A stretch of DNA of 64,000 nucleotides from Ignavibacteriota bacterium (lineage in GTDB: Bacteria; Bacteroidota; Ignavibacteria; Ignavibacteriales; Melioribacteraceae), in contig JADJGF010000001.1 of NCBI GenBank assembly GCA_016708125.1, positions 890,001-954,000 on the forward strand, written 5' to 3'. The notes beneath the pieces were generated by a model. It did not search any database. It saw nothing but the letters and a program-made list of their open reading frames with translations, and was not told the origin of the DNA. The position numbers and the translations under genes were made by a program. Shown here in pieces: positions 25,678-35,554 of this stretch (positions are counted from its first letter, which is position 1; the number at the start of each line of letters is the position of its first letter).

Positions 25678-26103
25678 TTAGCTTATCGTACTGTTAAGTG
25701 CATCAAAAAGGTTTGGATAAATTTCAAAAATTCCTTCAAATGTTGATAAAGATAATAATTCGGGTTTGCTTTTATGATCAACAATAAGTTTAATATAACC
25801 GTTCATTTTTGAAACTCTTTTGAGATACTTTATTAGAGTTCCTAAAAAGATTGAATCCATGAAGTAAACATTTTCTAAATCAATAATGATTTTTGATTTT
25901 CCATCATTTATTGTTTTTTCAATATATTCCGCAAATTCACTTGATTCATTTACGGTTGCGCGATCAAGATTAACCAAAATTATTGTGTTCTTCGATTTTA
26001 CATCAAACATACTTTTAAATTGATTTCTCTTTTGTGATGTAAAAAAATCTGCGCCCAATGTTACATTGTTTTTATTTATTCCATTTAAAACTGCGTTGTT
26101 CAT
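25678..26103 (-). CDS. STAS-domain protein, paralogue of the one at 15353
   Basis: The protein has 141 residues. IIIDLENVYFMDSIFLGTLIKYL is the STAS core with the DS Ser at the phospho-acceptor position. NLDRATVNESSEFAEYI and IFEIYPNLFDA match the paralogue at 15353-15742. It probably switches partners with a kinase/anti-sigma protein encoded elsewhere. It lies 21 nt downstream of the small membrane protein gene on the same strand and may be co-expressed with it. Confidence 0.8.
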   Translation of the reverse strand: MNNAVLNGINKNNVTLGADFFTSQKRNQFKSMFDVKSKNTIILVNLDRATVNESSEFAEYIEKTINDGKSKIIIDLENVYFMDSIFLGTLIKYLKRVSKMNGYIKLIVDHKSKPELLSLSTFEGIFEIYPNLFDALNSTIS

Positions 26104-26124
26104 TTTGATTTTCCTTAAAGATAT

Positions 26125-26553
26125 TTAATTTAAAACTAACTGACTATTTGGAACTTTTTTTTCTTTTGTTTCTTTATTTTTATCTTCATTTTTTTCTTTA
26201 AATCTTCTTTTAAATACTTTTTCGTTTTTTAGAATATTCCAAATTGTACCATTTTCAACATTTATCACTTCGTTACCAACAGTTATATATTTAACCTCCG
26301 CAAATAATTTTACATCTCTTACAACAGTTGGAGCATCTTCAATATAAAACTGTACTGTTTTTCTAATATTATCCGGTAATTCTTCATATAAACCGGCTGT
26401 AACAAAATTACTATCCATTCTCATTGTCATTAATAACGAACCAAGACTATTTTTAGATTTTTTATATCCGGTTTCATAACTTGCAAAGGTTAAGAATCCT
26501 ACAGCAACAACAATAAGAAACAAAATGAAATATGACGTATTTTTTGATTCCAC
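26125..26553 (-). CDS. Small membrane-anchored protein of unknown function
   Basis: The frame is open back to 26691, but I place the start at the GTG complementary to 26551-26553. GCGGGGGAT sits 6-8 nt before it and the product then opens with a clean membrane anchor (YFILFLIVVAVGFLTFASYETGY). This gives 142 residues. The outside part contains RKTVQFYIEDAPTVVRDVKLFAEVKYI, and the tail is Lys/Glu-rich. No family is recognised. It may be linked with the STAS gene that follows. Confidence 0.6.
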   Translation of the reverse strand: MESKNTSYFILFLIVVAVGFLTFASYETGYKKSKNSLGSLLMTMRMDSNFVTAGLYEELPDNIRKTVQFYIEDAPTVVRDVKLFAEVKYITVGNEVINVENGTIWNILKNEKVFKRRFKEKNEDKNKETKEKKVPNSQLVLN

Positions 26554-26787
26554 AAAATCCCCCGCAAGTATTTTTAGTAAGTGTTTATTTTTGATACTAA
26601 TTTGGTGGATAAAATCTGGACTGTTGTGTTTTGCGTCAAGTTGGATATTAAAATAAAATTCATGTAAAATCTTAGATTTCCTTAAATGCATAATAATAAA
26701 AAGTCAAATTTTTATTAATAATCATTTTATTTTAGAACTGATTTATTTTATATATTACTATTATTTTTAATTATCAATTTATTCTTT

Positions 26788-28848
26788 ATGAAGAATAAAA
26801 TTTTTCACATTATAACTAACCCCTTAATAATTAGTTTATTCATTTGGATTTTTATTGTCTCATTTTTACCACCGCTTTTTCCAAAGTATAATGCAGATTT
26901 GATAAAAAAAGAAAAGTTATCATCAAAATTATTTTTCTACTATCCTGATCTTGATAATGATAATTTAAGCGAAGAAATTCTTTTACAGACAACTTATGAG
27001 AATTTCGTAAATCTAATTATTAAAGCCAAGGGTTCAATAATTGACCAGTGGAATATAAAAGGAAAATTAAATATGCATGAACCTTTTATCGGTGATTTTA
27101 ATAATGATGGTTTAAAAGAAGTTTTTCTTTTTACAATTGATGGAAATGATATTTTATTGAATTGCTTCAATCCTCTTGAAAATAAAGAATATATTAAAAA
27201 TAAATTGATCGACGAATTTTATCCAAGAAATAATGAAAACAATTCCGGTTTTACTTTTTGCGAATTAATCGATTTGGATAATGATAAAATTAAAGAGTTG
27301 GTTTTTTCGTTTAATGCAGGTTATTCAGTTAATCCAAGAAAATTATATTCATATAATTTCATTAAGGATTCTTTAATAAAATCTGAAAATGGTTGTATGC
27401 CATTATTAAATATTAAATGGATTTATAATAATTCGATATACTTTATACCATCGACACATGCTGTTTCAAATTGTGATGAAAATTCTCTTTACTCTGATAA
27501 ATATAATTGGTTAACCATTTTTAATAAAAATCTGGAATTTAACTTTGAACCCATAAAGTTTGGAAACTATCCTTCGACTCTTCTTGTTTCACCATTAAAA
27601 ATAAATGCGAATTTCTTTTTAACAGCTTTAAATATTTATTCTGGAAATAAAAATTTTCCATGTTCAATTGGATTATATGACTTTAATGGAAAAAAAATAA
27701 AAGAGAGAGAATTTGCATATTCAAAAGAGTGGCATTCTGCAATATTGATTTCTAATAAAAAAGATTTTAAAACCTATTTAATTAAATATAACGGAGATAT
27801 TGAAGAACTTAATAATGATTTAGAATTTAAAAATGTAAGTAAAATTTTGCCTATGTCTGAACCCATTTATAGAATGTTGGATTGCGATTCGGACGGATCT
27901 AATGAATTTATTTTTTACCATCAATTTTTAGAAAAAATAACAATATTAAACAATGAATTGCTTGATCCGTTAATTATTGATGTTAAAGGAAATTCAATTC
28001 TATACAATGCTGGAATTATGTTAAATGGAAAAGAAAAACCTCAACTTAATTTAAGATTTGATAACTATTCATATTTTTATGAATACTACAAAAATCCCTA
28101 CTACAATTATAAATTTATAGTATTTGGATTAATTTACTTGGGAATTTTTGGTTTTGTTTATTTACTTCAAAAAATTCAAAAGTATAGAGTGGAACATAAA
28201 TTTATCACTGAAAAGAAAATTGCAGAATTGCAAATTAAATCAATCAAAAATCAGATGGACCCTCATTTTACATTAAACATAATTAACTCCATTGGTTCAT
28301 TATTTGCAAAACAAGAAACGGAAAAAGCTAATTACATTTTTGGAAAGTACAGTAAATTATTACGTTCAACAATTTTAAGCTCAGATCAAATTTCCACTTC
28401 TTTAGACGAAGAATTGGAATATGTTGAAAATTATTTATTTTTAGAAAAATTTAGATTAAAAAATGAATTGCATTTTGATATAAGAAAAGATGATGGAATA
28501 AAAGGAAATATAAAAATTCCCAAAATGTTAATTCACACTTTTGTTGAAAATTCAATTAAACATGGAATTAGACACTTGGAGAAAGAAGGTAATTTACTTG
28601 TTTCAGTTTCAAATGAAAATAACTTATATAAAATAAAAATTACAGATAATGGAATTGGAAGAAATAAATCAAAAGAAATATCAAAATTCAGTACTGGTAA
28701 AGGTTTAGAAATCTTAAATCAAATATTAGATTTATATTATAATTTAGAAAAAGTAAAAATCACTTATGAATTTATTGATTTTGAAAATGAACGAAAAAAA
28801 TCATTGGGTACTGAAGTTATAATTAATATACCTATTTTAAATTCATAA
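26788..28848 (+). CDS. LytS/YehU-type sensor histidine kinase with FG-GAP-like sensor domain
   Basis: The protein has 686 residues. An N-terminal span (about 10-33) leads to an outer domain of about 400 residues with repeated Asp-rich loops of FG-GAP/VCBS type: DLDNDNLSEEI, GDFNNDGLKEVF, DLDNDKIKELVF, DCDSDGSNEFIF. They probably form a Ca-binding propeller. A second span (FIVFGLIYLGIFGFVYLL) leads to the His_kinase domain with NQMDPHFTLNIINS (phospho-His) and ATPase boxes FVENSIKHGIRH and ITDNGIGRNK. The kinase should phosphorylate the regulator encoded 90 nt downstream. Confidence 0.88.
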   Translation: MKNKIFHIITNPLIISLFIWIFIVSFLPPLFPKYNADLIKKEKLSSKLFFYYPDLDNDNLSEEILLQTTYENFVNLIIKAKGSIIDQWNIKGKLNMHEPFIGDFNNDGLKEVFLFTIDGNDILLNCFNPLENKEYIKNKLIDEFYPRNNENNSGFTFCELIDLDNDKIKELVFSFNAGYSVNPRKLYSYNFIKDSLIKSENGCMPLLNIKWIYNNSIYFIPSTHAVSNCDENSLYSDKYNWLTIFNKNLEFNFEPIKFGNYPSTLLVSPLKINANFFLTALNIYSGNKNFPCSIGLYDFNGKKIKEREFAYSKEWHSAILISNKKDFKTYLIKYNGDIEELNNDLEFKNVSKILPMSEPIYRMLDCDSDGSNEFIFYHQFLEKITILNNELLDPLIIDVKGNSILYNAGIMLNGKEKPQLNLRFDNYSYFYEYYKNPYYNYKFIVFGLIYLGIFGFVYLLQKIQKYRVEHKFITEKKIAELQIKSIKNQMDPHFTLNIINSIGSLFAKQETEKANYIFGKYSKLLRSTILSSDQISTSLDEELEYVENYLFLEKFRLKNELHFDIRKDDGIKGNIKIPKMLIHTFVENSIKHGIRHLEKEGNLLVSVSNENNLYKIKITDNGIGRNKSKEISKFSTGKGLEILNQILDLYYNLEKVKITYEFIDFENERKKSLGTEVIINIPILNS

Positions 28849-28869
28849 AATAACTGTCGTTCAAGAAGA

Positions 28870-28913
28870 TTCAATCGGGAATCCAGAATTACAATATTAG
28901 CTTTCCGATTGAA
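28870..28913. repeat. Inverted repeat between kinase and regulator genes
   Basis: TTCAATCGGGA and TCCGATTGAA form arms of about 10 bp around 23 nt. The wording (CGGGAATCC, GGAATGAT) belongs to the same class of intergenic repeat seen near 29560 and 47230. Confidence 0.5.
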
Positions 28914-28939
28914 GCATTTGGAATGATAAAAAAGTGAAA

Positions 28940-29536
28940 ATGAACATAATTAACTGCATTTTAATTGACGATGAAAAGGAAGCATTAGACAGACTTGAAT
29001 CCCTTCTTAACAAATTTGAGTTTGTTAAAATTTTAGCCAAAATTGATAACTGTGAAAAAGCTGTCAAATCCATTATTGAAGAAAAACCAAACTTAGTTTT
29101 TATAGATGTAGAAATGCCAAGAAAATCTGGATTTGACATAATCAATGAAGTTAGAGAAAATAGATTAAACCCAAAATTTATTTTTGTAACCGGATATAAT
29201 CAATATGCAATAAAAGCAATTAAAGCAGCAGCTTTTGATTTTCTATTAAAACCGGTTGATATTGATGAACTTAGAGATACACTTAACAGATTTTATAAAA
29301 CACAAATTGGTAACGATGTAGAAAAAATTCCGCAACATTTAATTGATAAATACAATTTTACGGAAAGAGAAGTAGAAATAATTACATATTTACTGATTGG
29401 GAAATCAAGCCAGCAAATTGCAGATGAATTGTTTATAAGTAAACACACAGTTGACACACATCGAAAACACATTCTTGAAAAAACAAACCTTAACACAACT
29501 TCAGAGTTTATTGGTTATCTGTTGTCACAAAAGTAA
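28940..29536 (+). CDS. Response regulator with LuxR/NarL-type HTH
   Basis: The protein has 198 residues from the ATG at 28940; a GTG 6 nt earlier is also possible. The receiver has CILIDDEKEALD, phospho-Asp in LVFIDVEMPRKSGFD, and Lys in AFDFLLKPVDIDEL. The AFDFLLKP box is typical of receivers paired with LytS kinases, yet the output is a LuxR-type helix-turn-helix (FTEREVEIITYLLIGKSSQQIADELF, SKHTVDTHRKHI) instead of the expected LytTR domain. It is the likely partner of the kinase just upstream. Confidence 0.9.
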   Translation: MNIINCILIDDEKEALDRLESLLNKFEFVKILAKIDNCEKAVKSIIEEKPNLVFIDVEMPRKSGFDIINEVRENRLNPKFIFVTGYNQYAIKAIKAAAFDFLLKPVDIDELRDTLNRFYKTQIGNDVEKIPQHLIDKYNFTEREVEIITYLLIGKSSQQIADELFISKHTVDTHRKHILEKTNLNTTSEFIGYLLSQK

Positions 29537-29849
29537 AAGGCAACCGTAAAAAAGAAAAATTCCGACTGGAATCCGGTAACGGAAAACACAATGTAGAATT
29601 CTGTACTTAGAATAAAAAAGAAATGGTCATTCTGAGGAGTCTAATATTCTTTAACTAACGGAAACGGACGACGTAAGAATCTCCAAACTCCTATATCTTG
29701 CATCTCAAATCTCACATATGTGATCTAACTCAAAATACCTATTAATAAGTACACAAAATACTTATTGGTGAGGATTTAAAAATTACTTTTCGCTAAGTAT
29801 TTTAAATTGTAAACAGGATAGGTAACTATTGTTTTTCTAGATATATTTA
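29537..29849. other. Gene-free stretch with mosaic intergenic repeats
   Basis: These 313 bases hold no gene. Fragments of dispersed repeats are seen: CCGACTGGAATCCGG near 29562, GTCATTCTGAGGAGTCTAA near 29623 with its partner GTAAGAATCTCC near 29673, and the perfect 12-bp palindrome TCACATATGTGA at 29712-29723. The promoter of the downstream protease gene should lie in the last 100 bases, but I cannot name its boxes. Confidence 0.55.
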
Positions 29850-32800
29850 ATGATGAGAAGATATATGCAAAAAATCAATTTATTGCTGATATTTTTAATT
29901 TCAATTGCATTATTTGGGCAAACAAAAACTAATGATGTCAATACATTACTAAAACAAAAAATAGCGCCAATACCTTTCCCCAAATGGAAATCCCCAATAA
30001 AAATTTTCGGGTCAGAACATTTTATAGTGAAATATGATCCTAAAACTCAAAAAAAAACAATTTTAAAAAAAAATGGATATAATTCTGATTTTAACGCTGA
30101 AATTATTGAAGGGCAAAAAATCACTAATGGATTAAATGAGACTTCTCCGCCAAACCAAATTACTAACTTTAGTGATCTAACAAAAGTTATCGATCCAACA
30201 ATTTATCCATGGAATATGACTGTAAAAATTTATGTCAAATTTTCAAATGGTTTTACTGGGCAAGGTTCTGGAATTTTAATCGACTCAAAAACAGTATTAA
30301 CTGCTGGACATAATTTATCAAGTGAGGAAAATGGGAATGCTTATAGCATAATAATAATACCAGCATATGAAAACGGTAATTTCCCTTTTGGTTATGCATA
30401 CAATTTGTCATGGTATACATGGCAGGATTGGGATGAAAATAGAAATTTTGATTGGGATATGGGCGTAATAGAATTAGATAGACCCATTGGGGCATTAACT
30501 GGTTGGGCAGGTTATGGTTATAATAACACTGATGATTATTTTTCAAATAATATATTTACTAATCCAGGATATCCTTCGACTGAGCAATATAATGGTGAAT
30601 ATATGTATACCTGGGGTGGAAAATTTGATGATGCTGATGAAAACATATTATTTATTAATAAAAAATGTATTGAAGGACAGAGTGGTAGTGGAGTTTATGA
30701 TAATCAAAATGTTGTGTATTCGGTTCTTATAAATTATCGTGATGTATGGGGCCTACCAACAATTACTCGTTTTTGTCGTATCAATTCTGAGAAATATAAT
30801 AAAATAAATAACTTAATTGGACTTTATACTCCAATGGCAAATGACTTAATCCCGCTAAAGGTGAGAGTTGACCCCCAGCTAATTAATGCAGGAAATTCAT
30901 TTAATGAAATGAATTATATTTTACATAATTATTCTGGTGCAGATTGGGAAGGGACAATTTATGTAGATATTTATCTTTCACCTGATGATCAAATAACTAC
31001 AGAAGATAGAAAGCTCTTAATCCATAAATTTTCTGGGGCAATTCAAAGCAAACATAGTTATACTGTAAATTTAAATAATATTAAACCTCAAATACCAAAT
31101 GATATTAAATCGGGAAATTATTATATTGGAATAATTCTTAGCACTTCAGATGCGAATAATAATAATAATAGTACAAATGGTTGGGATTGCATACCAATTA
31201 CAGTTACTGCTTCTGAAATACTGAGTCCTCCTTCAAATGTTCAAGCAAGTGATGGTACTTATACAGATAAAATTAGGATTACATGGAATAGCGCTTCTGG
31301 TGCTGATACCTATCGTCTATATCGTAATACGGAAAATAATTCATCAACCATTACAAAACATCAAGTTGGAATAACTAATACCTACTTTGACGATGATATA
31401 AATATTGAGCAAGGCAAAACATATTATTATTGGGTCAAAACACAGAATAGTTTAGGTGATATAAGTGATTTAAGTAGTTCGGACGCTGGATTTGCTAAAG
31501 AAGGAAATCGTCCACCTACCCCACCTCAATTAGTTTCACCAGATGATAGTTTTGTTCTTAATACTCCTGGAATTATAACTTTCTCATGGAATAATTCTAC
31601 TGATCCAGATGGAAATAATATTACATACTATTTTGCTCTCTCGGAAGATGGTATCCATTTTGAAGATGAAAATGAAGGTTCTTTAACATCTTTTACAATT
31701 AACAATATTTCTTCGGAATCAAATGGGAAATATTTGTGGTACATATATGCAAAAGATAATTATGGCTTTGAAAGTCAAAAAAGTGAAATAAGATCTTTTT
31801 CAATAAATATTCCAGTTATAAATGAAGCTGAATTATCAGTTTCAAGTTTATCTTTCTACCCACAAATTATTAATGCAGGAGCTAGCCCAACATCCGTATC
31901 TTTCAGACTTACAAATAATGGTGCAGAAAGTTTAATATCTCCAAATACAAGTATTGAAGCAAATTATTATATTTCAAAAAATTCTACTTTTGGTGATAAT
32001 GATGATATAAAGATTGGAAATAAAATTTATGACTTAAATTTATCATCTGGTACATATAAAGATTTACCTTTGTACACTGAAGATTTACCAAATCTTAAAA
32101 TACCAGAAGATGCAAAAGATAACTATTATGTATTTGTTAAAGTGAACCATACCTCTCCATCTACATTAATTGATCCTAGTCTAGGAAATAACTTTACGGT
32201 TCGTTCAGGAACAATTTTGGTAAAAGGACCAACTTTAGATTTAATAGCTGATAATGTTTCTAGAAATTTTGGAAATGTTCAACTAAGTAATAATCCATCA
32301 CCAAATTCATACTCATTCACTGTTAAAAATTCTGGCGGTAGTATCCTATCTGGTAATATTATTGAAAATGCAAATTGGATAGCACTCAGCTCAACATCGT
32401 TTTCACTTACAACCAATCAAACAAAAACAATTACAGTTACTGCAAATACTTCTGGATTAACACTTGGTAGTTACACTGAACCAATAAAAGTAGCTTCAAA
32501 TAGTGGTGATGTCACAGGAAATGTATCTGTTACAATTTATCAAAACCATAAAGCTCCAACAATAATTCAACAACCAACAAATAAAACGGTAAATGAAGGT
32601 GAAACGGCAACTTTTTCAGTAACTGCAGCTTGTGCAGATCCAATTGGTTATCAGTGGTGGCGTTTTCCTTTTATAAGTGAAGCAGAAAGCAAAATTGAGA
32701 ATAATTCCGGTAAAATTGAAGGTGCTCAAACATCGCAATTAAAATTATTAAACACAACTTCAGCTGATAATAATACTAGCTTCCTATGCGAAGTCTATAA

Positions 32801-35099
32801 TACAGTTGATCATACAAACCTTTGGGTTAATTCTAATTCAGCAACTTTAAGTGTAATTCAATTACCAAACCTAGCTATTTCATCTGGAAGTGTAGCTCAT
32901 GATTTTGGAAATGTTCAAGAAGGCAATAATCCTTCACCAAATACTTACTCATTTACTGTAAAAAATACTGGCGAGGGAACATTAACAGGTAATGTAGTTG
33001 AAAATGCAAGTTGGTTATCTATTAGTTCAACTTCTTTTTCATTAACTGCCAATCAAACTAAAACTTTTACTGTTACCGCAACAACAGCTAGTATATCTCC
33101 AAATAATTACTCTGAAACAATTAGTGTTACTTCTAATGGTGGAAATACTTCAGGGAATGTTTTAGTCAATATTACTCAAGGTCCGGCGCTAACTATTTCT
33201 TTCGGAAATGTTGCTCATGATTTTGGTAATGTTCAAGAAGGAAACAATCCATCGACAAATACTTATAATTTTATTATAAAAAACATTGGTGATGGAACTC
33301 TAACCGGCAATATTGTTGAAAATGCTGCTTGGCTAAATCTTAACTCAACTTCATTTTCACTTACTGCCAATCAAACTAAAACTTTTACTGTTACAGCTAC
33401 TACTTCAAGTTTAGCTCCAAACAATTATTCAGAAACAATTAATATTACCTCTAATGGTGGTAATACTTCAGGGAATGTTTTAGTCAATATAACCCAAGAC
33501 CCAGTTTTAAATATTTCATCTGGTAATGTTGCTCATGATTTCGGAAGTGTTCAAGAAGGAAACAATCCTTCACCAAACACATATTCATTTATAATAAAAA
33601 ACTATGGTGGCGGAACATTAACTGGTAATGTAGTTGAAAATGCAAGTTGGTTATCACTTAATTCAACTTCTTTTTCATTAACTGCAAACCAGACTAAAAC
33701 TTTTACTGTTACCGCAACAACAGCTAGTCTATCTCCAAATAATTACTCTGAAACAATTAGTGTTACTTCTAATGGTGGAAATACTTCAGGCAATGTATTA
33801 GTCAATATAATTCCAAAAATCTCTAATTCAATTCAAATTTCAGTAGCAAAAATTGATGAGAATAATGATTATATACCTGATAGAATTGGAGAAACGGTTA
33901 CAATTACTGGTATTGTTTTAAATAAAATATTTAATTTAAGTAATATGACTGTATTTGTCCAAGATGAGACTGGCGGTATACAGTTATATTCTCAAGGAAA
34001 CCCTGGTACGAATTTTAATACTGGAGATTTAATTACTGCAACCGGAAAGATTGATCAATATGGCGGTTTGGCTGAGTTAATAATTACAGATTCAGCAACA
34101 GGTATTGAAATAATTAGCTCAAATAATATCATTACTCCAATATTACTTTCGATAGATGAATATCTTTCAAATGCTGAAAAATATGAAGGGACATTAATTA
34201 AGATAAATGGACTTGCAATAACAGCCAATTCAAATACATGGCCAGTTTCCGGAAGCGATGCAAATTTAAATTTGTGGAATGGATATGGGAATGAGTTAAA
34301 GATAAGAGTTGATAAAGACACGGATGCTGATGAAAATTCAGAACCTCTTTGGCCTATTGATTTGATTGGTATAGCATCTCAATTTGATCAGAGTACTCCA
34401 CCATCAGGTGGCTATCAAGTATTGTTAAGGAGTTATTCAGATATAACACAAAATGTATCAGTTTCCCCAATACCATATTTTTCATTATTAAATCCTTCAA
34501 ATAGTACAACAATTCAAATTATTGATACTAATGATACTGTTGATTTTCAATGGATGGAAGCAGAAGATTTAAATAATGATTTAGAAAAATATATTTTTCA
34601 ATTCATACCTGGGTATCTATTTGCCGAGACACATATTCCGAATTTTAAACTTTCTGCAAAAAATATCCTTTTTTTAATGAATGGAAATATGCAATCTACT
34701 TACGATTGGACAGTCACTGCATTTGATGCAAACTCACAGAGTTCTTCTAGTATTGACACTTTTACTGTAATATTTGAAAATAACATACCAACAAGTATTA
34801 AAAATAATTTATTGCATGATAATGAAATTCCTATGCAATATTATTTAGCAAATAACTATCCAAATCCATTTAATCCCTCAACTAATATTAGTTTTGGATT
34901 ACCTGAGCAATCTATCATTAGTTTAGTTGTCTATGACATTTCCGGTAAAGTAGTGGAAACATTTTTACATAATGAACTATTATCTGCAGGTTCATATAAT
35001 TATTCTTTTGAAGCAAAAAACTTAGTAAGTGGAATTTATTTCTATACTTTAAAAACAGATAAATTTGTTCAAACCAAAAAGTTATTACTAATAAAATAG
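29850..35099 (+). CDS. Large secreted trypsin-like serine protease with CARDB, FN3, BACON-like, Ig and OB-like modules and a T9SS sorting domain
   Basis: The protein has 1749 residues. A signal peptide (INLLLIFLISIALFG) precedes a propeptide and a V8/trypsin-like domain (about 115-330) with the triad H154 (TAGHN), D203 (WDMGVIEL) and S278 (GQSGSG). Then come a CARDB-like domain (about 330-450), fibronectin III (about 455-550 and 555-650), a second CARDB (about 660-790), a BACON-like repeat, an Ig-like domain (PTNKTVNEGETATFSV), three near-identical BACON-like repeats of 106 residues, an OB-like domain (GETVTITGIV...FVQDETGGIQLYS) and the T9SS type A domain (NNYPNPFNPSTNISF). It is an extracellular, surface-delivered protease with adhesive modules. 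The start could instead be the ATG at 29865, which has AGAAG before it. Confidence 0.92.
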   Translation: MMRRYMQKINLLLIFLISIALFGQTKTNDVNTLLKQKIAPIPFPKWKSPIKIFGSEHFIVKYDPKTQKKTILKKNGYNSDFNAEIIEGQKITNGLNETSPPNQITNFSDLTKVIDPTIYPWNMTVKIYVKFSNGFTGQGSGILIDSKTVLTAGHNLSSEENGNAYSIIIIPAYENGNFPFGYAYNLSWYTWQDWDENRNFDWDMGVIELDRPIGALTGWAGYGYNNTDDYFSNNIFTNPGYPSTEQYNGEYMYTWGGKFDDADENILFINKKCIEGQSGSGVYDNQNVVYSVLINYRDVWGLPTITRFCRINSEKYNKINNLIGLYTPMANDLIPLKVRVDPQLINAGNSFNEMNYILHNYSGADWEGTIYVDIYLSPDDQITTEDRKLLIHKFSGAIQSKHSYTVNLNNIKPQIPNDIKSGNYYIGIILSTSDANNNNNSTNGWDCIPITVTASEILSPPSNVQASDGTYTDKIRITWNSASGADTYRLYRNTENNSSTITKHQVGITNTYFDDDINIEQGKTYYYWVKTQNSLGDISDLSSSDAGFAKEGNRPPTPPQLVSPDDSFVLNTPGIITFSWNNSTDPDGNNITYYFALSEDGIHFEDENEGSLTSFTINNISSESNGKYLWYIYAKDNYGFESQKSEIRSFSINIPVINEAELSVSSLSFYPQIINAGASPTSVSFRLTNNGAESLISPNTSIEANYYISKNSTFGDNDDIKIGNKIYDLNLSSGTYKDLPLYTEDLPNLKIPEDAKDNYYVFVKVNHTSPSTLIDPSLGNNFTVRSGTILVKGPTLDLIADNVSRNFGNVQLSNNPSPNSYSFTVKNSGGSILSGNIIENANWIALSSTSFSLTTNQTKTITVTANTSGLTLGSYTEPIKVASNSGDVTGNVSVTIYQNHKAPTIIQQPTNKTVNEGETATFSVTAACADPIGYQWWRFPFISEAESKIENNSGKIEGAQTSQLKLLNTTSADNNTSFLCEVYNTVDHTNLWVNSNSATLSVIQLPNLAISSGSVAHDFGNVQEGNNPSPNTYSFTVKNTGEGTLTGNVVENASWLSISSTSFSLTANQTKTFTVTATTASISPNNYSETISVTSNGGNTSGNVLVNITQGPALTISFGNVAHDFGNVQEGNNPSTNTYNFIIKNIGDGTLTGNIVENAAWLNLNSTSFSLTANQTKTFTVTATTSSLAPNNYSETINITSNGGNTSGNVLVNITQDPVLNISSGNVAHDFGSVQEGNNPSPNTYSFIIKNYGGGTLTGNVVENASWLSLNSTSFSLTANQTKTFTVTATTASLSPNNYSETISVTSNGGNTSGNVLVNIIPKISNSIQISVAKIDENNDYIPDRIGETVTITGIVLNKIFNLSNMTVFVQDETGGIQLYSQGNPGTNFNTGDLITATGKIDQYGGLAELIITDSATGIEIISSNNIITPILLSIDEYLSNAEKYEGTLIKINGLAITANSNTWPVSGSDANLNLWNGYGNELKIRVDKDTDADENSEPLWPIDLIGIASQFDQSTPPSGGYQVLLRSYSDITQNVSVSPIPYFSLLNPSNSTTIQIIDTNDTVDFQWMEAEDLNNDLEKYIFQFIPGYLFAETHIPNFKLSAKNILFLMNGNMQSTYDWTVTAFDANSQSSSSIDTFTVIFENNIPTSIKNNLLHDNEIPMQYYLANNYPNPFNPSTNISFGLPEQSIISLVVYDISGKVVETFLHNELLSAGSYNYSFEAKNLVSGIYFYTLKTDKFVQTKKLLLIK
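32868..33818 (+). repeat. Three tandem 318-bp coding repeats (BACON-like domains)
   Basis: The phrase GCTCATGAT begins at 32895, 33213 and 33531, exactly 318 bp (106 codons) apart, and the bases between are strongly alike (HDFGxVQEGNNPS..TANQTKTFTVTATT). A fourth, older and more divergent copy lies at about 32250-32540, beyond the Ig-like domain. The near identity points to recent duplication or gene conversion. Confidence 0.85.
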
Positions 35100-35105
35100 T
35101 ATAAA

Positions 35106-35384
35106 ATGAATAATGACTTTTTATTAAAATTTTCATATTTAACCACTCTTACCTACCTAAAACATAAGTATGGTAAGAGCGGTTTTTTTGAAAGCAGCAA
35201 TATTTTATTTGAAGACTTAGCTATAGAAATTTCCGCATCATTTTTTTATAAAGATGAAACTGGGAAAATTCAATTTTCACAAAACAATGGTTTTTCTAAT
35301 TTCAATAATCTGTCAACAAGCGACCAAGAATTTTTAATTTACAAAACAATTGTTGAGAAGGTTGATAATTTTATAAAAATTTAA
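35106..35384 (+). CDS. Short ORF of uncertain reality downstream of the protease
   Basis: A 92-codon frame starts 6 nt after the protease stop. The product (begins MNNDFLLKFSYL) has no recognised domain. A good terminator hairpin (35141-35190) lies inside its first third and no ribosome site is visible, both of which argue against it. In favour, the frame continues with plausible codon use (FEDLAIEISASFFYKDETGK) and a plus-strand terminator-like hairpin lies at 35555-35590. Confidence 0.3.
   Translation: MNNDFLLKFSYLTTLTYLKHKYGKSGFFESSNILFEDLAIEISASFFYKDETGKIQFSQNNGFSNFNNLSTSDQEFLIYKTIVEKVDNFIKI
35141..35190 (+). terminator. Likely terminator of the T9SS protease gene
   Basis: AACCACTCTTACC (35141-35153) and GGTAAGAGCGGTT (35172-35184) form a 13-bp stem with one mismatch, followed by a run of T. 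It begins 42 nt after the protease stop. Confidence 0.65.
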
Positions 35385-35554
35385 ATTCTAAACTTTAAGT
35401 TTCGGTAACCAATCACCAGTCTTACAAATTTATTTTTACTCTAATCTAATAAATAACCCATAGATTCAATACTTCGCAAAATAGTCAAGACTTTTTTGCA
35501 AAGTACTGCATTTTCGTCGGAATGTTAATTAATAACGAAAGGAATTTTAGCCAG

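Noticed and set aside
25643..25681. Fragment of ribosomal protein L32 (a frame reading MALPDPKKRL after AGGAGAGAG)
   Set aside because: It stops after ten codons, no L32-like sequence follows in any frame, and it overlaps the end of the STAS gene. Probably chance.
32868..33818. CRISPR-like or DNA-level repeat array
   Set aside because: The periodic repeats are in frame, 106 codons each, and encode protein domains; there are no short repeats with unique spacers anywhere in the window.
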